This document shows, in pieces, positions 47,166-59,400 of a DNA stretch of 64,000 nt. The stretch spans positions 3,147,501 to 3,211,500 of the forward strand of contig JAQFVV010000017.1 of NCBI GenBank assembly GCA_028023455.1, written 5' to 3'. The translations under genes were made by a program, and so were the position numbers. The stretch comes from Epiperipatus broadwayi (taxonomy: Eukaryota > Onychophora > Udeonychophora > Euonychophora > Peripatidae). The notes under the pieces are model-generated. The model saw nothing but the letters and a program-made list of their open reading frames with translations, made no database searches and was not told the origin of the DNA. The number at the start of each line of letters is the position of its first letter. The stretch's first letter is position 1.

Positions 47166-47210
47166 GCCTACTGATAAGTGCTGGTTCAGCACAAAATGTG
47201 CATCTTGGGG
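47166..47210 (+). ncRNA. Decayed hammerhead-like motif, right arm
   Basis: CTGATAA (47171-47177), helix II GTGCTG-GTT-CAGCAC with six perfect pairs, AAAA for GAAA, helix III AT-GTGC-AT, base C, TTGGGG. Two core changes, but all stems except one helix I pair are kept. Confidence 0.45.
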
Positions 47211-47400
47211 ATCATAGATCTTTTTCACATATCTTTGGTCATATGTTTATGGTCACATCCCTCCATAAGGTGTTAAAAGTGGATAGAAACCAGTCCCTAT
47301 TTTGCTTGAAAGTGATGTGGTGAAAATTATACAGAAATATTATTCATTATTGGATAATCTCTAGTCTAATAAATGACTAATAAAAAATATTAATTTTTGT

Positions 47401-50400
47401 TTCATGTTTGTATAAGTTTTTTTTTTCTAATTAAGATTTAAAAAAAAAAGTTTAGTTTTTGATCTCCTTATTCTGTAATAGGCATTATTGTAGAAACCCT
47501 CCACAAAAGATATGGCCATCCTAACTTTAAAAAAAAAAACCAAAAGAACAAAGATGAAACGGTCAAAAACTATATAAATCAATCCATGAAACACTAATAC
47601 ACCATATATATCATTGACTGCCTATTTTGCAATGCTCCCATATAAATTATGCTATACATTTTAGTTTTTTTTTTAAATACTCCATACCCTTTGCTAATGA
47701 GCTTTTTAGTGAATTCTATCTCTAACTTTATCTACCCAATTTGATATCTCATTAGTGTTTTTAAAATGAAATATTTCTTCATTAAAGGCATGCTAGGATT
47801 CAGTATATACTACTTTTGAAAACAGTCTGTCACTATCCAATGAAGATGCATTCTTATAATTGCACCTACTAATCTTGCTATCATTTTAAAATAAAAGCCT
47901 TGTTCATACTTTTATGTTACATTGATATTACCTTACTTTCATATAATAAATTATCAGAACACTTCTGTATATATATATATAATGAAGAATGAACCATTTA
48001 TACTTCTCCTATGTAAAATGCAATAGACATAATATGTGTGCTTATATGCATTAATAGACAAATTTAATCTATAATAGTTATATGACAGTGCTTTTGAGAA
48101 CTTATGACATCCTCACTCATAGCAAGATAACATTGGAAAGTAATGGAGATGTGAGTGTGTGTGTGTGTATATAGTTGATGGAATTCAAATTTACTTAAAT
48201 TACAATGTTAATTATTTAGATTAGAGTGTCCATTTTTTGGAGGGTGAAGAACAAATCTTTGCAATTAATAGCATTAATGTTGTTGGATATATAGCATGCT
48301 TTCCTGATTTTCCTCTTTGAATCATTTCTTTCTATGTATTGAGTAGTTTCAAAAGAAGGAATAAATTGATGACCTTTTGGTGTTCTAGGAAGATAGGACT
48401 TTGCTCTGATTTGCCTGAGGCTCTTTTGTATAGATACTGATGCTGTGTAAAGGGTATAGATTAGATGGAGGATATGAACAGCAAGATGATAAATTGAAAA
48501 GTTGAAGTCCTTCTATGAAGTTGATGAAACTTGTTAAATGTATTACTTGGTCGTTCCTTAGCAATCAAGTCTAATTGTTTATTTAAAGATAAATCAATTT
48601 GATCCAAGGGATGGATGGACTATGATCTTCCCACAGTCCACTCTGCAAGTGGCATGTGTTAGTATGAAAAATGAATTGTTTCCACATGAAAATCAGACCT
48701 CATCTTGATGAACTCTTAGTTAAAGACAGCAAATTATGAAAACACACAAAAACTATTATGAACTTTAGTGGTGTTATGGGGATTTGCCATATCAGGATTA
48801 CAGAATTGAGGGTCCTAAGCTGTTGGAATAAAAATGACTATATTGAATCAGCAATCATGATACACCTCAAATGCCAGACATACCACCTATTGAGAAATCT
48901 TTTTTTATCTAGGAAACACAATAAAATTAATTCAAGTTAACACTGAGAGTATATTAAAATTGAAAATGGAGATTCTCTATGTAGTAATTGTTCAGTATAA
49001 TGTTGATGTATTGTAGTTCCGGAGACTCATCATCTTTTAAAAATTTTCTGGATTTATATTGAGTCCTAATAGAATGCATTCTAAACATAGTATGGATATA
49101 TTTATCTCTAGCCATATATTGGATTTCTCATGTATTCTAAAATCAAATAAAAAATAGCACCTATTATAGCAATGTATTTACATAAAGGCACATTAATAAA
49201 TAAAAACATATATGTATTATAGTGTGACAAAAATATGTTATTTGTAAATGTAAAATATGGTCATTGTAATTGTAAATTATTTTGAGGAAAAAAAGAAAAA
49301 TAAATGATTTCATACATTATGCAGTTAATAATCAACTTTATGTGACCAAAGGTTACTAAATGTAAGTTTAAAATGTCATTTATTTGCTTAATTTTAAATC
49401 AATAATCTCATAATTTTTTTCCAATATCAAAATAATGGCAGCCTTTAATTATAAACATAAAAAAATACACCTTTAGAATATTGTCCAACAATTTTTTTTA
49501 ATCATTTACATTATTAAAACTGCAGCAATCAACTGTAAATTAAATTTTTTAAAAATCAAATTTCATTGCATTTACATAAAATAAATACATTTGTTAAGGA
49601 TTGTTTTTAAAAAAGAAAAATAATAGTGGTGCAAAAAATAATAATAAGTTTTTCATTGATTAGATATTATAAAAATAAAAAACATTGATAAGTGAATCAA
49701 AAATAAATTGTAAAATATACATTGTGTTTGGTATTCTCTCATTATATAAGAAGCAAAATGGCAGATCGTTAATAAAAAAATTATATATATTTAATTATAG
49801 CAACTGAAATGTTTTTATACAGCATATTTACTCACAGGCTAGTATTTTGTTTTAATAATATACTTATTAAAATATTTATTTATTAATTAACACTTTTTTC
49901 AATGTAAGCTTTATTTTTTTAATTAAATTTTCATATATTTTGAATTTAAAATAATGCATTTTGCCCCCATATAAACACATTATAATTGCTTGTTTTTATG
50001 TGAAGATGTTTGATTTACAATACATTTTGAGGCACCAATTTTCCACACTATCTGGATAAAAGTGTGATTTTAATTACTGAAATAAAGAAAAACCAAACAG
50101 ATTGAATATCTCTTTTATTTTTATTTTTAGCTAATTAAAAAAATATTTAGAAAAGCAACAATAGATTAATATTCAATATGTAAAAATTTCTGTTAGTGTT
50201 TTCTAGATCTACATCAGCGGTGATCAAAAATGAAAGTTTTCTGGAATGATTTCTAACAAATAAAATAAACAATAATTTGATTAACTAAAATGGTTTTATT
50301 GTGTTCAAACTCCATTTCGTGCATGAGCACCATTTACTTTTCTTTACTACTGATTATATCTTGATACGTTACACTATCCATTACTATTTGATCAAGTTAT

Positions 50401-50719
50401 TCAATAACCTAATGATATCTAATCACCAAAGTAACAAGTAAGTACAACGCTTCCACATTTTGCAAAATGGAGATTTTTTACTTCTCTCATTTGGAACTAA
50501 TCCAAACAACATTTTGCTCTTGAATTAGCTATAGCATTAAAGTGAACAGAGTTAAGCTCTAATTAGAATCCCTAAACTCAATAAATTAGCTTTTTTGAAG
50601 ATTTTAAAATTTAATTTAAAGCCAATAACAATTTCACTAATAAAATCAGATCCTAGGAAAACTTTACTTACATTATGGAACACTTGTTGTTTGAATGTGG
50701 GATAAAATATAATTTTTAT
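47401..50719. other. AT-rich intergenic DNA, 3.3 kb
   Basis: A (TG)n run lies near 48152-48168. The segment 48230-49100 is somewhat less AT-rich and has protein-like stretches on the minus strand (for example HPLDQIDLSLNKQL near 48610-48570), but stops break every frame and I recognise no family. The rest shows nothing. Confidence 0.35.
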
Positions 50720-50965
50720 TAGACGCTCATTAGACTAGAGATTATCCACTTAATAGATAAAATTTCTGTAATGTAATTTTCATTACACGATTCTCATGCA
50801 CGGTAAGAAATGGTTTCTATATACTTTTAACACCTTATGGAGTGATATATGTCTTTGGTCATATGTTTATGATTACATCCCTCCACAAGGTGTTAAAGTG
50901 GATAGAAACCAGTGCCTACCTTGCATGAGAGTGGTGTAGTAAAAATTTCACTACAATCATAAAAT
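50720..50965. repeat. Foldback, short version of the 46.8-kb family
   Basis: Left arm AAATTTCTGTAATGTAATTT, TTCTCATGCACGG and TTTAACACCTTATGGAG. Right arm CCTCCACAAGGTGTTAAAG, CTTGCATGAGAGTGG and AAATTTCACTAC. The hammerhead-bearing centre of the longer copy is absent (internal deletion). Outer segment ATTAGACTAGAGATTATCCA is kept on the left. Confidence 0.85.
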
Positions 50966-51779
50966 TACTTTTAAAAGAAACAACCTTTTGATTTTCATTC
51001 AATTTGTATGTCATTGCAAAATTTAATTTTTAATATTATCATTTTTTTAAAATTTAATTCTCTTTATTATTATTTTTTTTTATCGCATTATTCTTAATCA
51101 ATTTTACATTCCGTTCATTTAGTTTTGTAAACTATTAACCTTGACACTTTAATCCAAGGCCGCATCTCTCCACTTACCTTCCTAAGCGGGCATTTGTTCT
51201 ATTTACGACAGTGGGAAATAAATCCTCTAAGGGAAGGCAAGTTAATTTTATCGCAGAGAATCACTCAACAATTATTTTCACTCCACTTCCTCTACGCATT
51301 GAAGGGATCTAACGTAGTCCAAATTAGTATTTAGATCTACAGTCAGAGGGTTTTCTTCTTTTATAATTGAATATCAAATAAGATATGATGTCGAAATTAA
51401 ATCTTAAAAGATTGACCAGCGTCCGCTCCTTGAAAACGGCAGCACCGACTTTATTATTTAAAAATATTATTCCACATGTTTTCTCTTTATGCTTTAATTA
51501 TATATTCATTTGCGTATAAATACATTTCACTTAAATATAATTATATTTCCGGCAAAATTTCATTATAAAGCTCATTTTGTATTTGTCCAATTAATAAAGT
51601 GTTATTTATTACGCGTAAGATTTTTATTTACAAAAAAAAAATGATACGCTCCAACTATCAATTGAATAAAAGAAAATTTTCATCGTTATTATCGATTTAA
51701 AAAAAAAAATACAAAAATAAATAAATATGAATCAATTTTGGTATTTTTGTTTTTGTTTCAATTTATAGAGCAATAGTTT
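50966..51779. other. Intergenic DNA, slightly less AT-rich
   Basis: 51150-51450 has more GC than its neighbours but no frame or RNA motif that I can support. Confidence 0.35.
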
Positions 51780-51868
51780 TTTTTTTTTTTTCTCATGTGT
51801 CATAGCATCGGCCGGGACAAGTGCTTGTAAGGCGATTGTGCTGACCTCTCGACCACCAACGCTTGACA
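51780..51868 (-). mobile_element. tRNA-derived short SINE, family 1, with internal deletion
   Basis: Minus strand: GTCAAGCGTTGGTGGTCGAG, AGGTCAGCACAATCGCC, then the sequence jumps from ACTTGTCCCGG to CCGATGCTATGACAC, so most of the T-arm and the B-box are missing. The A tail is the T-run at 51776-51791. ATAGTTT flanks both sides, a possible short target duplication. Confidence 0.82.
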
Positions 51869-53120
51869 GCTATAGTTTGATTTTAATTAATTATGTTATT
51901 GCGTATATATATACTTAAAATAATGCTTAACTATTATAAAATTTTATCTTTGGTCTTAATATACTGTATTATTTTTTAACCTTGCTTATACATTTCTAAA
52001 GAGATTAGCATAAGTCTCAAAAAGTGGATTCACATATTTAAATTAATCCTTCCTTTTGTTAAATAACTGTCATTTACATTGAACCAAATAGTTGCTAAGT
52101 AAATCATTTTTACTCCGTTTATAAAAGTTCAAATTCAGTTTTTATTCAGAGTCAAGTATAAATATATAACTTTATATATGTGGTCATGTGTATCGGTTAT
52201 ATAAAATGGGATGAATAGATAAAGAGAGGTTGAAAATCTGTGTTTAAATTATCTCTAATTAAATGAAAATATTTAAATATGTAGTAATTACAGTAATAAT
52301 TATCTTTTCTAAGATTGTTAGTTTGCAATCTATGCAGGAGGAAAATTAAAGTTTGAACCTTGTTTTACAAATTAAAACTTTAGTTATGTGTAATATTATT
52401 ACTTTAAAAAAAAAAAAAAGTAATGAAATATAGATAACAAAAAAACATTTTATTTTAGATCTGGACCTATTTATACAAATCACTAAGACTGGCTAAATAA
52501 AACCTTGGAGACGTAGAGTCGAAAATCTTTAACAAAAATGTACCCTCTAGCAAAGCACTTGGTCTGTGTCAAAAATTTTTTTAGACAAGAATAGTCAGTC
52601 ATCATTGTTCTCTGATGCATACTAATGATATGCCCTCTATCTCCTTCTCCTTTGAATTTTAACCGAGAGAGTGGAAAAAGTTGAACAAATTTTGCTAGCT
52701 AGGCATAAGTGAAAATAACAAAGAAAACGCGGCATATCTTGTGATTTAATAATGATTTTGTGACTAAAACGTGTAAAAATATTTTACAAATCAAATAATT
52801 TTTAATCGCTGATTGTTTTACTATTTTCAATATTAAAAATAAATAAATAAAAAGGATTTGAAGGAGAAAATTAAAATGCGAATGTAAAAAATAATATAAA
52901 TTAATATTAAAAAGTATTTCAAAATAATTAGTGTTATTTTATTAGCAGCCTTTATTATTAATATTATTTAAAATAAATATCATTATTAAGACTTTTATGA
53001 AAAATATAAGTTGAATAAATATAGCTTAGGAGTTCATAAAAAATTTCGTCACGGGAAGTCCACATGTTCGTTATGGTCCTAGTCTTTAAGATCCAGAGGC
53101 CGCCACCTTCTATCAGTACA
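51869..53120. other. AT-rich intergenic DNA
   Basis: No supported feature. The 5' limit of the LINE that follows is not visible; it may begin as early as 53045. Confidence 0.4.
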
Positions 53121-54800
53121 CTAAATACTTATGGAGATGATTAGGAATTCAGGTAGATCATTATATATGAGTTTTATAGATGTAGAGAAAGCATATGATA
53201 GAGTAAATAGAAATAGATTATGGCTAAGGTTAGCCAATTTGGGAATGGATGAAGCTTTAGTAAATATTATTAAGAAATTATATGAAAATAATTATTATAC
53301 TTACCAGTTAGGGGATATAGAATCAGTTAAAGTTAAAAATGGGGTGGGATTAAGGCAAGGATGCCCTATGTCACCTATTTTGTTTTTGTTGTTTTTGAGT
53401 GAAATGGAGAAAGCAATAGAAAGACTAGGAAGAGGGGTAGAGATACCATTAATAGGTGGCAAGGGAGTATATATTTTGTCCGGTCTTTTTTTGTAGATGA
53501 TATCTTTTTGTGTGCAGAAAGAAGAGAAGATATGGAAATTATGTTGAGGACATGTGCAAGGGTGGGTAAAGAGATGGGGATTAAATTTAGTGAAGAAAAA
53601 TCAAATATAATGATGGTTAATACTGGGGAAAGAGAAGATGTAGAATTTTTATTGGGGGATATAAAGTTAAGTGTGGTGGATAGATATAGGTATTTGGGAA
53701 TCATCTTATGTAATCAGGAAAATTGCTTGGATGAATGGGAGAAAAAATTGATAAATGAAGCAAAGAAAAGAAAGGGTTTGGTAAAAAAACTAACAATATT
53801 TTCATATAATAAATATGATGTAGCTAGAATAATATGGAAGGGAGATGCAATAGCAGGGTTAACATATGGTAATGATGCATTATGTGTTAGTAAAAAAGTT
53901 TTTGATTATTTAGAGAAAGTACAAAGAGAAGTAGGAAGACATGCATTAGATGCAGAGATGTGGACAGCAAAGGAGGCAATTCAAGGAGAAATGAGATGGT
54001 TAAGTTTTTATATGAGAGATGCAAAAAGTAAAATGAAAATGTTTGGTAGGTTGCAGTTTATGGATAGTAAAAGAATAGCAAAAATAGTGTTGAATTGGGT
54101 TATGAGTAAAGGGCAGGTAACAAGATGGGTGAGAAAGGTAATGCGGTATGCGAAAGATTTGGATAAAGAATTTATATCAGTATACTTGTATAAAAGGGGG
54201 GATGATTGTGTTAGGAGGATTGTTGAGTGTTATAGTGGTAAGGAATGGGATAAAAGAATAGAATCATTAATAAAAAAATAGGGAGTTGGAGAGATGGAGA
54301 ACTAGTATGGAGGGTAAGAAGAGTTTAAATATATATAGAAGTAAACGGAATATTGGATGCGAGTTAATTTATGATAATAGTAAGGAAAGTAGTTTATTAT
54401 TTAAGACTCGAACGAGATCTTTAGCACCAAGAGAATATACATGTAAATGGAAAACCATGGATAATTTAGTGTGCAGATTGTGTAAGGAAGGTATAGAAAA
54501 TATTAGGTACCTGTTGATTGAATGTAAATGCTTGAAAGCAGAAAGGGTACAGATAATGAAGTTATGGGAGGATTGACATAAACAAAGTGAGTTATTAGTT
54601 TTTATGTTGGGTTTGCGAAGAGATAAGGGGGTTTTAGATATAAAGGCCATAGAGTTGACAAAGTTTATGTTATGGAAATGGGATGGGGCAGAATATGGGA
54701 AGACCTAAGAGTGGGGAATGGAGAATAAAATGGCTAACAGGTTTATCTGGGCATAATTGCTGAGATGTGCTTGACTTCATTTAAAGAGAAGCTAAATACA
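53121..54800 (+). pseudogene. Non-LTR retrotransposon (LINE) reverse transcriptase and C-terminal zinc finger
   Basis: 5'-truncated LINE with long near-intact frames. The first frame (53131-53496) has FIDVEKAYDRVNR (RT motif A) and GLRQGCPMSPILF (motif B). One frameshift in a T-run at about 53485-53492 separates it from the second frame, which begins FVDDIFLC (53490-53501; catalytic box as VDD) and continues with KFSEEKSNIM, DRYRYLGI and about 200 codons to a stop at 54281. A third frame (54286-54576) ends with CRLCKEGIENIRYLLIEC, a Cys/His-type finger typical of the LINE C-terminus. Length, motif order and finger suit the I/R1/CR1-like LINEs; clade not settled. The 3' end repeats CATCACATCA. 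Confidence 0.88.
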
Positions 54801-54814
54801 TCACATCACATCAA

Positions 54815-55655
54815 ATATGATGTAGCTAGAATTGTATGGAAGGAAGTTGCAGTAGCAGGGTTAACATATGGTAATGATGCTGCTATGTGTTAGTAAAGAG
54901 GTATTAAAGACATGCATTAGATGCAGATGTGTGGATAGCAAAGGAGGTAATTCAAAGAGAAATGGGATGGTCAAGTTTTTATCTGAGAGATATAAAAAGT
55001 AAAATGAAAATGTTTGGTAGGTTGCAGTTTATGGATAGTAAAAGAATAGCCAAAATAGTATTTAATTGAGTTACGAGTAAAGGGCAGGCAACGAGATGGA
55101 GGAGAAAGGTAATGCGGTATGCAAAAGATTTGGATAAAGAATTTATATCAGTATACTTGTACAAAAGATGGGATGACTGTGTTGGGAGAATTGTTGGGTG
55201 TTATAGTGGTAAGTAGTTTATTGTTTAAGTCTCGAATGGGATTTTTAGCAACAAGAGAATATACACATAAATGGAAAAATATGGGTGATTTAGTCTGAAA
55301 ATTGTGTAAGGAAGGCATAGAAAATATTAGGCATCTGTTAATTAAATGTAAATGCTTGAAAGCAGAAAGGGTACAAATAATGAAGTTATGGAAGAATAAA
55401 TATGAACAAAGTGATTATACAGAAAGTGCATTATTGGTTCTTATGCTGGGTTTGGAAAAAGATGAGGATTTAGATACAAAGGCCATAGAGTTGACAAAGA
55501 TTATGTTGTGAAAATGGGATGGAGCATATTTTGGGAAAACTTAGGGTGGGAAATGGAGAGGGAAGGTAAAGTGGCCAACAGGTTTCTCTGGGCATAATTG
55601 TTTAGAGATTTCTGACTCCATTTAAGGAGAAGTCACAGTGCATCACATCAAACCA
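54815..55655 (+). pseudogene. Second, shorter copy of the same LINE, adjacent
   Basis: Begins AAATATGATGTAGCTAGAAT immediately after the first copy's tail. This corresponds to first-copy position 53811, so it is a 5'-truncated or tandemly duplicated piece. It has a deletion of about 60 codons (between 54895 and 54910) and another near 55205, keeps CKEGIENIRHLLIKC (55302 onward), and ends with the same CATCACATCA tail. Confidence 0.85.
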
Positions 55656-56249
55656 TGGAGGTAATGCAATAATTTGTTTAAAATAACAATAACAATTCAT
55701 GAATACATAGAAAGACTTCAAAATTAATACTATACCATAAATAATTAATAATATTTATTTGTCAAGATTTTTTTAGGCAGAAATGTTTTAGATATCTTCA
55801 TTCAAGTGAAAATGATAAAGTATATTGACACTAAGTACAGATGAACAAAATATTCAGAAAAAAAAATCATGTTTTTTAAATGTTTTTATATTAAGTTGCC
55901 CTGTCTGTGTATATTTCTGTCTGCACACACACATTTTTAAATTTTTAACAATGAAAAAAAATCCATTCCCATTTAGAACTCAAACTCACATTTCCCAAGA
56001 AAGCTCCTTTAACAATTGAGCCAATGGAAATATTACTTTTGTAGAATAAAATTTTGTTAATATTAATTTAACTTATACTTAATTAAAAAACCAATACATA
56101 AATTAGACAATCACACAATATTTAAATTTAGAATTCATTTATTAAAGGGTATATTTTTTATTATTAATCTTATCATTAAATTATAATTTTTGTCAGATTT
56201 TTTTGTAGTCTTAACCATTTTTTAAAATAATATGTAAATATAACCAAAT
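55656..56249. other. Intergenic DNA with a tRNA-like segment
   Basis: On the minus strand at about 56032-55962, TTGGCTCAATTGTTAAAGGA fits an A-box and GTGAGTTTGAGTTCT a B-box. The arms are weak, so I take it as a possible old SINE head. The 64-codon plus frame here is chance. Confidence 0.4.
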
Positions 56250-56540
56250 AATTAAAAAATAATATGTAAAAAAATATTTATTTAAAATAATACTTTTATG
56301 CAAATAGCCAACTAAAAAGTAGAAAATTAATAGTGTGATTTGACTAAAAAAACATATTTTGTCATTTCATGAAAGCATTTGAGGCCTTTTTAATTTTTAT
56401 AGCCTCAAATGCTTTTATGAAATGACAAAATATGTGTTTTAGTCTAATTACTTGGTTATTTTTATACTTTTTAGTTGGCTGTTTAAATAAAAGCTGTATT
56501 TTTTAAAAAAATCTTTTTTTACATATTATTTTTTATTTAT
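56250..56540. repeat. 290-bp foldback (MITE-like) element
   Basis: Left arm AAAAAATAATATGTAAAAAA, GCAAATAGCCAACTAAAAAG, ACATATTTTGTCATTTCATG and AAAGCATTTGAGGC. Right arm is the inverse, starting GCCTCAAATGCTTTTATG and ending TTACATATTATTTTTTAT. About 15 bases separate the arms. No coding content. Confidence 0.9.
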
Positions 56541-57206
56541 TAATAGAACAGTGTTCAACTAGCAAAATTATCTTCATGAAACAACCAGTATATTCAATCG
56601 GTTGCAAAACATTAATCAGCATGAATGCCAGATCCAAATGAGAATATTAACAAGAAAATGATAGATCTATCGGGAGAATTTATCTTGAACAAACTAGAAA
56701 GTGCACATTTTTTTAGCCATAAAAGCTGATATTTAACCAAATATTGTAAGTTACAAAAACAATAATACTAAAGGTAATAATTAAAAATAAGAAGGTTGGA
56801 AGTTAAATCTATGACAAGTTGAATTGAAAGGTTAATGTTTTTGTGATAGAAACTGCATAAAAAGCAATAATGAATTATTATTATCAAAAATATAAAAGCA
56901 CAAATCTATTCTAAAAATGGTACATTTAAAAAGTTCAACGATTGGTTTCTAATAATAAGTAAATATAAAAAACATCAATGAAAAAGAGTTAGCAGAGTTT
57001 GCAAATATGAAAAATAATAAACAGCACACATGTAGAGTACAGCTATTCCAACTCCAAAAAGAAATGGGGTATGTGATAAAAAACTACTTTAGAAATGAGT
57101 TTGCATGACTATATAAATCAATCTGTGACCCACACATATGACAACATGTAGAATATGATGGTTCAACTTTCTGTTCATTTGATATATTGTGATATTATAT
57201 TATTTT
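56541..57206. other. AT-rich intergenic DNA
   Basis: No supported feature. Confidence 0.4.
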
Positions 57207-57480
57207 CTAAGCAGAAAACTTTTCTTTCTGAAATACTTCAAAACTAATGCAACTCTTCAATGTATTCCATTCTTTCTCCATATATTCACAATGGAAACAA
57301 TTGGCATTGTCTTTGTTTAGAATGTCTTGGGGACAATCCTTATAGATGGGTCTACCTTTCCCATGAAAACCATGCTCACATTTACTATAATACACCCTTT
57401 TAGGAAAACTACCACTGTTCATTTCTTTTACATGTCCAATGCAACAAAGGTGAGATTTACTAATATGGATTCAATAGTAT
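57207..57480 (-). pseudogene. LINE reverse-transcriptase C-terminal tail fragment
   Basis: The minus strand reads CWIGHVKEMNSGSFPKRV, YYSKCEHGFHGKGRPIYKDC and PQDIL. This matches the common LINE ending (family form: L-RW-GHV-x-RM-x(3)-R-x-PK-x-x-x-YGEL-x-x-G-x-R-x-x-GRP-x-x-R-x-KD-x-x-K-x-D-L). An ATG-led 71-codon frame (57422-57207) contains most of it. Only the tail is present; the reverse transcriptase is not seen upstream, where the tandem array lies instead. Confidence 0.7.
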
Positions 57481-57905
57481 CCCATACAGAAAACTGGTGA
57501 ATATATTAATTGGTTTTATAATCTTGTAGAAAAACTTTCACTGTTCATTTCTTTTACATGTCCAATCCAACAGAGATTAATTTTACAAATGTGGATTCAA
57601 TAGTATCCCATACATAAAACTGGTGAATATATTAAGTGGTTTTATAATCTTGTAGGAAAACTTCCACTGTTTATTTCTTTTACATGTCCAATCCAACAGA
57701 GGTGAATTTTACAAATGTGGCTTCAATAGTATCCCATACAAAAAACTAGTGAATATATTAATTGGTTTTATAATCTTGTAGGAAAATTTCCACTGTTCAT
57801 TTCTTTTACATGTCCAATCCAACAGAGGTGAGATTTTACAAATGTGGATTCAATAGTATCTCATACAGAAAACTGAAAAACCGATTAATTAGTTTTATAA
57901 TCTTG
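57402..57905 (-). repeat. Tandem array, four units of about 121 bp, built from the LINE tail
   Basis: Units begin GGAAAAC(T/A)(T/A)(C/A)CACTGTTC near 57402, 57531, 57654 and 57779. Each contains TTTCTTTTACATGTCCAAT, a CAACAGAGGTGA block, GATTCAATAGTATCCCATAC and TTTTATAATCTTGTAG. On the minus strand each unit encodes DTIESTFVKSHLCWIGHVKE then MNSGSF, the same codons that lead into the LINE tail at 57422-57207, followed by non-LINE sequence. It is not a CRISPR array: units are contiguous and have no unique spacers. Confidence 0.88.
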
Positions 57906-59106
57906 TATTTTTAAAATTACATTGACAGAAACAATCTGAGAGGTTGATAAGATTAATAACCACAACTAAGTCATATGATATGTTCTAGAACTTAAAAGAT
58001 CTGTTATATGCTATATAGAGAGAAAAATATCTAAAATAATGTTTGGTTAAAAAATAGGTTAATGAAATAAATAAAAATTATCTTTTAATAGACTTTAAAC
58101 TATAAAGGGCTTCATCTTGACTGATGTTTATTTATCTTATAAAGAATATAAGCATTAAGTTATTACTTGAGGCATTTTGCTCAAAAAGTATATTTAGTAT
58201 ATACTAGAAGCTTCCTAAAGTGTTTCAGCCACATTGTTTATTATTAGCTTCAACCCACAGGACTTTAATTGGACCAAAATTGATAAGCAAGATTGTAAAA
58301 AAAATTTAACTGCTTTTTTTTAAATAAAAAAGATCATAGTATATCTTCATATTATGTCCACAACTTGTAGACTAATTCTAATATAGATTAATCTTAGAAA
58401 AATTTTAAAAGACAGCCATAGTCAATTTAGTTAGCTAACTGCAGTAATAGTCAGTAAATGGGTAATGGTTCAAATTAAACTGTAGTAAAAGTCAATAGTC
58501 TTTCTATCAAGGTAAATAAATGCAATAATATAATGTAGTCTTCACCTTTTATTTAGTAACCTGGTCCTTACTAAGGGCTACAAGTGGCACATATTTATTG
58601 CTCAAACTATTCAAGCAATGAAAAAGTTCAGTTTTCATTAGAAATATACAAAATAGCAACAATATTTTATAAATGTATATAACAAACTTCCAAATGTTAT
58701 ATTTAATGTTGAATTACCACAGGATCCTAGCTTATTGACAGAGATATATCTAGATTAAGAAATTTGACATAAAACAATTCTGATTTTAAGTATTATTCAT
58801 CATCATGATCTGCTATAGGTAGCAAAAAAATCATAATTTGATACATTGAGTATTCTATAAATTATCTTTGGGATAATCAAAACTCATATGAATGATTCAA
58901 AGCTTAAATGACCATTCGAAGCAAACGCTGGCCTAACAGAGATCCATATTTAACAAATACAGAGAATTAGAAACTATTAGACTAGTGGTAATCTTACATT
59001 ACAGTAAATGCTAGCTTTGGTAGTTTATTATTATAAATTTCCAAAAATAAAGTTGAAAGTTATAAAATCTAATCTGAAACTTTTATTTACAAAAATACAT
59101 ATATAT
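57906..59106. other. AT-rich intergenic DNA
   Basis: No supported feature. Confidence 0.4.
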
Positions 59107-59400
59107 AAATATTAGAAAATACAGTAATTAATTTTTTTTAAAAAGAACAAAAAATATAAACATCACTTAGGAGCGTCTTGGATGATCCTCGTAGTCTTTA
59201 TCAACTAATACTTTGAAAGGTCAACTTTCCCATAATTCTGTGATCTTAACATTTGCTGTCTGCCTCACAGAATTATGGGAAAATTGATCTTTCAATGTAT
59301 TAGTTGACAAAAACAATGAGGATAGTTGAAAGCGCTCCTAAGTGATGTTTATATTTTTTCTTTTTAAAAAATTTTAATTACTGGATTTTATAATATTTAT
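59107..59400. repeat. 294-bp foldback (MITE-like) element
   Basis: Arms of about 135 bp. AAATATTAGAAAATACAGTA, AACATCACTTAGGAGCG and CCCATAATTCTGTGA on the left mirror TCACAGAATTATGGG, CGCTCCTAAGTGATGTT and TTACTGGATTTTATAATATT on the right, with about 19 bases between. TCCTCGTAG and CAATGAGGA differ, so the copy is old. Ends look A/T-rich, class unknown. Confidence 0.9.

Larger units (their letters stand above)
46776..47400. repeat. Foldback with two outward hammerhead-like units, nested inverted ends
   Basis: The left arm (TTTCTGTAGTGTAATTTTC, CTCATGCAAGTTAGGAACTG, TTAACACCTTATGGAGGGAT, then the minus-strand motif) is the inverse of the right arm (plus-strand motif, ACATCCCTCCATAAGGTG, AACCAGTCCCTATTTTGC). 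The right half is also bounded by an inverted pair: TTAGATTAGAGATTATCCAA at 47080 and TTGGATAATCTCTAGTCTAA at 47350. The same arms occur at 50720-50965, and TTAGAC/TAGAGATTATCC is shared. Confidence 0.85.

Noticed and set aside
48230-49100. Possible decayed gene on the minus strand
   Set aside because: Short protein-like stretches exist but every frame is broken and none matches a family that I know.
57402-57905. Regular array that might be a CRISPR
   Set aside because: Units of 121 bp are contiguous, have no unique spacers, and contain LINE codons. The genome is eukaryotic.
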